From Cyanobacteriota bacterium (lineage in GTDB: Bacteria > Acidobacteriota > Vicinamibacteria > Vicinamibacterales > UBA2999), in the NCBI GenBank assembly GCA_019752015.1, contig JAIEMQ010000008.1, forward strand, positions 1 through 64,000: DNA of 64,000 nt. Reading direction: 5' to 3'. Both the position numbers and the translations under genes were made by a program. Shown piece after piece: positions 58,606 through 64,000 of this stretch. The notes under the pieces are model-generated. The model was not told the DNA's origin and ran no database searches. It saw only the letters and a list, made by a program, of their open reading frames with translations. How positions within the stretch are numbered: position 1 is the stretch's first letter; the number at the start of each line of letters is the position of its first letter.

Positions 58606-61016
58606 ATGACCCACAACACGTCGATACTAGCGGTCACTCTTGCACTATCACTCGGCGGCCTCACTGCCGATCTGGCCGCCGCCGGACAGTCCGACAGCGG
58701 ACGGGGCGGGGCGCCATTGCGGGCCGCGTGGTCGACGCCAGCGGCGCGGCGGTGCCGAACGCACTGATCCGGCTGACGGCGTTGTCATCCCCTCAAGCGG
58801 TGCGGACGGCGATGACCAATCAGGATGGCGCGTTTGGGTTCGCGCCGCTTGGGCCCGACGACTACGAGATCGTGGTCGACGCGCCGTATTTCTCGGTTGA
58901 GCGGCGCTCGGTGCGGGTGGACAGCGGCCCAATCGAAGTCTCGCTCGCGCTGCAGACCGGCCGGTTCTCGGAGTCGCTCAGCGTCGTCGGGACGCGGCTC
59001 GGCGACTCACCCGCGACACTGCGGCGGCTGCCCGGGGCGTTGACCATCCTCGATGCGGCGACCCTCGCCGGCAGCCAGGTGTTCACCGCGACCGAAGCGC
59101 TGCGCAAAGTGCCGGGTGTCAACGTGCGCGACGAGGAGGGGTTGGGTCTCAGGCCCAACATCGGCGTCCGCGGCTTGAACCCGACGCGATCGTCGAAGGT
59201 GTTGCTGCTCGAAGACGGCGTGCCGTTTACGATCGCGCCCTATGGCGACAACGCGAGCTACTATCACCCTCCGATCGAGCGGTTCGAAAGCGTGGAGGTG
59301 CTGAAAGGCTCCGGGCAGATCGCCTACGGGCCGGTCACGGTCGGCGGCATTGTGAATTACGTGACGCCCGATGTACCGAAGCGCACGACTGCGATGGCAC
59401 GCCTGGCGTTCGGCTCGCGCGACTATGCCAATGTCTCCGGCTTCGCGGGCACAACCGCCGGACGCGTGGGCATGTCGTTGGACTACATGCGGAAGCAGGG
59501 TAATGGCGCGCGGGACAATGTGCGCTCGCGCCTCGACGACGTCTCGGCGAAAGTGCACGTGAGCGTGACCGACGCACACTCGGTGACCGTCAAGGCCAAC
59601 TACTATGGCGAGGACTCGACCGTCACCTACTCGGGGCTGACCGAGGCGGAGTGGGCCGCGTCGCCGCGGCAAAATCCCTTCACGAACGACGCGTTTGTCG
59701 GCGCACGCACCGGCGTCACCGCCACGTGGAAAGCACAGTTCGGCGGCGGTCTGCAGATGACCACGAACGTCTATCAGTCGTCCTTCAATCGCGACTGGTG
59801 GCGGCAGTCGAGCAACTCCGGCCAGCGGCCGAACCGGCGCCCGGACCCGGCCTGCGGCGGCATGGCCAACCTCCTGACAACGTGCGGCAATGAGGGCCGT
59901 CTGCGCCAATACGATTTCTGGGGCGTCGAACCACGATTCCGGGCGATGCCGACCGTCTTCGGCGTGACCAGCGAGACGGACTTCGGGGTGCGGGTGCACG
60001 CCGAACGACAGGATCGCCTTCAGAAGAACGGGGCCACACCGATCGCGCGCGACGGCGTCCTGGTCGAGAGCAACCTGCGAGAGAACGCCGCGCTCTCCGG
60101 CTTCGTGCAGAACCGCTTTCTTCTCGGCAGGCTCACGGTCACGCCCGGACTGCGGGTGGAAGAGATTCGCTATCGGCGCACGAACCGGCTGACGGCTGTC
60201 GGCGGCAATACCTCGCTGACGCAGTGGCTGCCGGGGATCGGAGCGGCATTTGCGCCGTCGGCGGCGCTGACCATCTTCGGTGGACTGCACCGCGGCTTCG
60301 CGCCGCCGCGAACGGAAGACGTCATCAGCGACACCACCGGTGCCGTGGTGGAGTTGGACTCGGAGCGCAGCTGGGACACGGAAGCGGGCGTCCGTTACAC
60401 CGCCACTGGCCTCAGTGCTGAGGCAACGTTTTTCCAGATGAACTACCAAAACCAGATCGTGCCGGCGAGCCTGGCTGGCGGTGTCGGCGCGACGCTCACC
60501 AACGGCGGCAAGACCCTGCATCAGGGTGTGGAGCTCGGACTGCGCGCGGATTCCGCCGGCCTGATAGGGGGCCGGCACAACATCTTCACACGTGTCGCCT
60601 ACACCGCATTACCGACCGCCAGGTTCACAGGTATCCGCTACAGCAGCGTCGCCGGATTTTCGCAGGTGCCGGTCACCAACAACCGGCTCCCGTACGCGCC
60701 GGACAGCCTGCTGGCGGTGACCATCGGGTACCAACACCCGGTGGGATTCGATGCGCAGGTGGAAACCGTCCGTGTGAGTGATCAGTTCGGCGACGACCTC
60801 AACACCGTGGTCCCCTCGGCAGACGGCCAGCGCGGGCTGATTCCGGGCTACATCATCTGGAACGCGGCGGCGAACTGGGCGATCGCGCGGCTGCATTCGT
60901 CGGTCTTTGTCACGGTCAAGAACGTGGGTGACACGTTGTATATCGCCGACCGCTCCCGCGGCCTGCTGCCGGGCGTGCCGAGACTATTGCAAGGTGGCGT
61001 GCGCGTCCGGTTTTAA
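58606..61016 (+). pseudogene. TonB-dependent receptor with frameshift after signal peptide
   Basis: From ATG 58606 the first frame gives a signal peptide (SILAVTLALSLGGLTADLAAAG) and a few residues. At about 58705-58715, in the G-rich run GGACGGGGCGGGGCG, the sense moves to another frame reading AIAGRVVDASGAAVPNALIRLT (peptidase-regulatory domain), then a plug (GVNVRDEEGLGLRPNIGVRGLNP) and a 550-residue barrel ending GGVRVRF. Apart from this shift the receptor is complete. The plug resembles FecA-type receptors for metal chelates. The shift in a G/C homopolymer area may be a sequencing error. Confidence 0.82.
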
Positions 61017-61119
61017 AAAAGAAACTGATGGGATCACCTGGTTGATCATCAGGCGGCTTTTACCTCCACCTCGACACCGGGATCGCGCAGACGTTCGAGG
61101 CCGTATTGGCCGTCGATCC

Positions 61120-61443
61120 CTACCGGTCAGCCGGTGGGGCCGCCGGCCGGAGGAGCTGAGCCTGCTCGTCGATGATCCGGCGGAACGCATCCGAGGATGA
61201 CGCCCACTCGACGATGTCCACGGCAAACGGCAGATTGGATTCGTCGAACGCGTCCCGCAACCGGCCCAGCGTGAGCAGATCGAGGGGCTCATCGCCCATG
61301 ACGACGAGGTCGAGGTCCGAGAAGCGCTTCGCCTGCCCGCTGACGCGCGAGCCCATGACGCGAATCTCGCGGCCGGGCGCGTAGCGCGCCAGCATGTTCA
61401 GCACCGCCTTCAACGCCGGCGCCGGCGCGTCAATCGTCCGCAC
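61120..61443 (-). CDS. mntA: MntA-like nucleotidyltransferase antitoxin
   Basis: 107 residues. The minimal nucleotidyltransferase motif is GSRVSGQAKRFSDLDLVV (GSx10DxD), followed by PLDLLTLGRLRDAFDESN and a third acidic strand (VDIVEW). In HepT/MntA systems this protein adds AMP to the HEPN toxin and silences it. The gene overlaps the end of the toxin gene by 14 bases, the usual toxin-first order for this type. Confidence 0.85.
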   Translation of the reverse strand: MRTIDAPAPALKAVLNMLARYAPGREIRVMGSRVSGQAKRFSDLDLVVMGDEPLDLLTLGRLRDAFDESNLPFAVDIVEWASSSDAFRRIIDEQAQLLRPAAPPADR

Positions 61444-61855
61444 GGTTCCGCGCCTCCAACCGCGACAGCAGGTGCCCGACGTCCTCTACGAAACGAGGCA
61501 GCGTGTTGACGATGCGCTGCGCCTTCTGCCGATCGTAGGAATGGCTGGTGATGTTCCTGGCCTCGCGGTACTCGTGAAACCGCGAGACGTCCGCGACCAG
61601 GCCCGTCTCGGCCGCCGCTCGTACGACCTGCATGAAGGTCATCTCGTCGACAGCCGATGGCACGGGCACGATCTGCGCCAGCTGGCGCTTCATGAACTTG
61701 AAGGCGAGCTCGTACGTGAACTCGAACGCCTGGATGGCCGCGGCCCGAAATTGATCCCGTAAGCCCGGGTCGACCGCGAGGTCCGAATCGAGGTAGCGCA
61801 AGCTGACGTTGAGCGCCGCCAGCGCGTCGCGGAGCGAGGAAAGGTCCAGCCGCAT
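61430..61855 (-). CDS. hepT: HepT-like HEPN toxin
   Basis: 141 residues from ATG 61855 (a longer in-frame extension is not family-like). It is an all-helical HEPN protein of the nucleotidyltransferase-substrate-binding group: FRAAAIQAFEFTYELAFKFMKRQL, then EYREARNITSHSYD containing the RNITSH (Rx4H) ribonuclease motif and the nearby Tyr that MntA AMPylates. Ends with a helix (HLLSRLEARNRADD). Together with mntA it forms an apparently intact toxin-antitoxin pair, unlike the other such loci in the window. Confidence 0.85.
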   Translation of the reverse strand: MRLDLSSLRDALAALNVSLRYLDSDLAVDPGLRDQFRAAAIQAFEFTYELAFKFMKRQLAQIVPVPSAVDEMTFMQVVRAAAETGLVADVSRFHEYREARNITSHSYDRQKAQRIVNTLPRFVEDVGHLLSRLEARNRADD

Positions 61856-61950
61856 AAGAGTCTGATTGGCTGAGTATGCGTGTCCGCCACTTCGACGGTC
61901 AAGGCACTGAAGAGGGCATGACGGCCGTTCACACTTGCGCCGGCATGGCC

Positions 61951-62084
61951 CAGGTACCACCGCGCAGTCGATTGACGGCACCATTGCCGCCGTGGTCTCA
62001 CCGGCGGAACCAGCGAGCGCGCCACCGCAACTGACCGTGTCGGCGCGCGGCGTGTTGCTCAGCTGGGTGGAACGCACCGGCGAC
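61951..62084 (+). repeat. Truncated duplicate of the sialidase-like gene 5' region
   Basis: This stretch matches 56738-56871 base for base except about 11 substitutions in 134 (roughly 92% by hand count). The plus frame still reads GTTAQSIDGTIAAVVSPAEP and LTVSARGVLLSWVERTGD before diverging into a stop. The start codon and signal peptide on the left and the rest of the propeller on the right are missing. It sits in the 367-base gap upstream of the second PEGA gene. Confidence 0.85.
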
Positions 62085-62222
62085 AAGATCCGGCGGCGGT
62101 GAGTGTCGCCGCAACCTGAATCGCGGTAACGCGCCCAAACGTGCCGTCGGGGATTGCCGTCTTTAAGGTTCGCATAAGGTGCCATCGCTAGACTGCTTTT
62201 AACGGCAACGAAGGAGGCGGTC

Positions 62223-62843
62223 ATGGATGCGAAACTCATTGCGGCAATCGCGGCCTTGAGCATGACGATGGCAACGGCGCCGGCGCGGGCGCAGCACGGC
62301 GGCGGACATGCCGCCGGCGGGCGCGGCGGAGGCGGTGGGCACGCAGCTGCTGCGCCCGTCCACGGCGGCGGCACCTTGGGTGGCGGGGTGGTCGGCCCCG
62401 CCGTGCCGCGCCTTCCGCCCGCGCTGCACGTGAGCGGGCCACTTCACACGACAGGTGGCCGATACTATCCGTCCCTGCACGCGACCATCGGATTTGGACT
62501 GACCGCAGGATACCCGTACTACGGGTACGCGTGGCCCTACGGCTATGGGCGACCCTTCGCGCACCCCTACGCGTACGGGGCATCCGGGTACGGCTATTCG
62601 GGGTTCGGCTCCCCCCCGGCCATCGCGGAATTTGGCGACATCCGTATTCAGGGTGCGCCGAAGGATGCGCAGGTGTACGTGGATGGCTACTACGCCGGTA
62701 TCGTGGACGACTTCGACGGCACGTTCCAGCGGCTGAACGTTGGACGCGGACCGCACCAGATCGAAATCGTCGTGCCGGCTGCGCCGCCACTCACATTCGA
62801 CGTGAACGTGCAGCCCGGTCGGACGATCACCATTCGGCCGTAG
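62223..62843 (+). CDS. Secreted PEGA-domain protein, second copy
   Basis: 206 residues from ATG 62223 with AGGAGG upstream. A signal peptide (AIAALSMTMATAPARA) is followed by a Gly/His-rich stretch (QHGGGHAAGG and HGGGT), a Tyr/Gly-rich part (YPYYGYAWPYGYG) and a C-terminal PEGA domain (IRIQGAPKDAQVYVDGYYAGIVDDFDG). The layout equals that of the protein at 9686-10336, and the PEGA domains are close. Envelope location is likely; function unknown. Confidence 0.85.
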   Translation: MDAKLIAAIAALSMTMATAPARAQHGGGHAAGGRGGGGGHAAAAPVHGGGTLGGGVVGPAVPRLPPALHVSGPLHTTGGRYYPSLHATIGFGLTAGYPYYGYAWPYGYGRPFAHPYAYGASGYGYSGFGSPPAIAEFGDIRIQGAPKDAQVYVDGYYAGIVDDFDGTFQRLNVGRGPHQIEIVVPAAPPLTFDVNVQPGRTITIRP

Positions 62844-63060
62844 CCGGCGACGGCCGTACGGCTCGCCAATGTGAAAGGTGAGACTTGGGTGGTCGGGTTG
62901 ATCGTGCGCGAGACGTTGTCGTCACACGGATGAGCGCGCTGGGGGTTGAGACTGCACGGCCGGAAGGTCACGACGAAGTTGGCTCGTCGCACGAGTCAAC
63001 AGATCGTAGATGAACAGACATTAACTGGATAGCCAGGTCACCGCCGTACTAAATTCGATT

Positions 63061-63112
63061 GCAGTGATGATCGTGACTTCAACCAGGCAGTGATGATCGT
63101 GACTTCAACCAG
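63061..63112. repeat. Two tandem copies of a 26-bp unit
   Basis: The unit beginning GCAGTGATGATCGTGACTTC and ending AACCAG occurs twice without gap (63061-63086 and 63087-63112), identical in both copies. It lies in the non-coding gap (62844-63138) before the methyltransferase gene. Such a repeat can arise by slippage or mark a binding site. Confidence 0.9.
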
Positions 63113-63138
63113 GCGCGTGATTGTTGGCGCGGCACGTG

Positions 63139-63816
63139 ATGAGAATGGACAGCAATAACCGCATCAGCCAGCAGTTGACCTCGTGCAGGCCGGTTGCCGG
63201 GCGAGGGACGCCGCATAGCCTCCTCTTCCGCTGGCGAGGGTGGCTGGGTGGTTTGTTACTGGCTCCGGCAGTTGTCATCGCGCTCTTTTCAGGGCCAATC
63301 GTCGCCGAACGGCCGTGGCAGGGGGTCGCGCTGACCGCGCTCGGATATGGCGTCTTTATGACAGGCGCCGCGCTGCGCTTCTGGGCCACCTTGTATATCG
63401 GCGGTCGCAAGCAGGCGGTCGTCATCAGCGATGGGCCGTACTCCCTCTGTCGCCATCCGCTGTACGTCGGTTCGCTGCTCGTGGCGGCCGGTGCGGCGCT
63501 GCTGCTTCAGAGCATCCTGGTGGCGAGCGCCTTCATCGCCTTCAGTACGGCGTATATGCTGGCGGTCGTGCCCGCTGAGGAGGCGCACCTCCGCGCCTTC
63601 CTCGGTCCAGAGTACGAGCGCTACTGCCGGCGCGTCCCGGCATACGTACCCTCGTTCCGCTCTTTCCGCACGCCACCGCGCATCGAAGTAGACGTGCACG
63701 CACTGAGGCTGGAGGCTGCGCGTGCCTCCCGCTGGATCTGGGTGCCGGTGCTGGTGCAGGCGTTGGGGTATCTACGGGCACAGCCGTGGTGGCCGCATCT
63801 GTTCGTCTGGGGCTGA
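63139..63816 (+). CDS. Isoprenylcysteine-methyltransferase-like membrane protein
   Basis: 225 residues from ATG 63139. At least four membrane helices (LLLAPAVVIALFSGPIVA, ALTALGYGVFMTGAALRFW, SLLVAAGAALLLQSILVASAF). The motif GPYSLCRHPLYVG followed by EEAHLRAFLGPEYERYCRRVPAYVP is the SAM-binding signature shared by ICMT, phospholipid methyltransferases and related bacterial proteins. Substrate is unknown; candidates are lipids or small hydrophobic thiols. An upstream TTG at 63121 is an alternative start. Confidence 0.82.
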   Translation: MRMDSNNRISQQLTSCRPVAGRGTPHSLLFRWRGWLGGLLLAPAVVIALFSGPIVAERPWQGVALTALGYGVFMTGAALRFWATLYIGGRKQAVVISDGPYSLCRHPLYVGSLLVAAGAALLLQSILVASAFIAFSTAYMLAVVPAEEAHLRAFLGPEYERYCRRVPAYVPSFRSFRTPPRIEVDVHALRLEAARASRWIWVPVLVQALGYLRAQPWWPHLFVWG

Positions 63817-63905
63817 GCCATCCATTGATATTCTTGCGCGATCTGAAGACAGCCGCGGCGAGAGCCGGTGCATGGGTTGGCCCCGTGCCAGCGTTGACGT
63901 GACCC

Positions 63906-64000
63906 ATGCCTAGCACATCCCCGCGCTTCGCGCCCGGCGGACCGGGCATGGCGCCACGGTGGACGCGCCGCGCCAAGGAGGCCGTCGGGACGGCGTATTC
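63906..64000 (+). CDS. Start of a glycoside hydrolase family 15 (glucoamylase-like) gene
   Basis: The ATG at 63906 opens a frame reading FAPGGPGMAPRWTRRAKEAV and GTAY before the window ends. The PGMxPRWTxxAKxxVGTAY segment is the well-known beginning of bacterial GH15 glucoamylase/glucodextranase-type enzymes. Only 31 residues are visible, so substrate and completeness cannot be judged. Confidence 0.7.
   Translation, partial: MPSTSPRFAPGGPGMAPRWTRRAKEAVGTAY

Overview
The window is GC-rich, densely coded DNA from a Gram-negative-type bacterium: outer-membrane factors, TonB-dependent receptors, Sec and Tat signal peptides and many outer-membrane barrels. The mix of proteins (PEGA-domain secreted proteins, TonB receptors with carboxypeptidase-regulatory N-termini, PD40 propeller/barrel proteins, many tandem metal-efflux operons) fits an Acidobacteriota-like soil or sediment organism, but no rRNA, tRNA or housekeeping marker is present, so the lineage is inference. 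No transposase, integrase, CRISPR array or tRNA was recognised.

Layout. 1-1125: tail of an unknown gene and a decayed VapBC-type toxin-antitoxin pair. 1147-9548: heavy-metal cassette 1 (His-rich secreted protein, czcC, czcB, czcA, P1B-type ATPase). 9686-11895: PEGA protein, an unknown secreted protein and a secreted metallophosphatase. 11916-20915 (minus strand): cassette 2 (Cys-rich secreted protein, czcC, czcB, czcA, PII-like protein, second P1B-type ATPase, 36-residue membrane protein). 21005-24043: large secreted peptidase-MA/PD40/barrel protein. 24213-25784: fragments of a CDF transporter, MgtC and a PIN toxin, plus orphan antitoxins. 26089-28759: DUF421 membrane protein, damaged outer-membrane protein, NodS-like methyltransferase, small secreted protein. 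29177-34993: cassette 3 (czcB, czcA, czcC), lying between the N- and C-terminal pieces of a B12/radical-SAM gene. 35836-40852: DedA, broken DegT aminotransferase, zf-TFIIB protein, PhoD-like phosphatase, nuclease-like protein. 40907-58233: a copper-handling region with an outer-membrane protein, a CusB-cupredoxin fusion, small secreted His-starting proteins, HupE-like protein, Lgt-like enzyme, YcnI-NTF2 fusion, cytochrome c, CopA, CopB, cupredoxin and TonB receptor. 58606-64000: second TonB receptor, HepT/MntA toxin-antitoxin pair, a truncated duplicate gene, second PEGA protein, an ICMT-like methyltransferase and the start of a GH15 gene.

How it works together. The three RND systems all carry the Asp-Asp-Glu signature of CzcA-type (Zn/Co/Cd/Ni) pumps in transmembrane helix 4, so they probably expel divalent cations from the periplasm, while the two P1B ATPases move metal across the inner membrane. 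The 40.9-58.2 kb region looks directed at periplasmic copper: CopA oxidises Cu(I), CopB and cupredoxins bind copper, and several small secreted proteins would expose a histidine as first mature residue. The cassettes differ in gene order and are bordered by truncated genes, suggesting a resistance island built from separate acquisitions. Seven loci carry likely single-base frameshifts (the DegT gene has two); these may be real decay or assembly error in GC-rich DNA.
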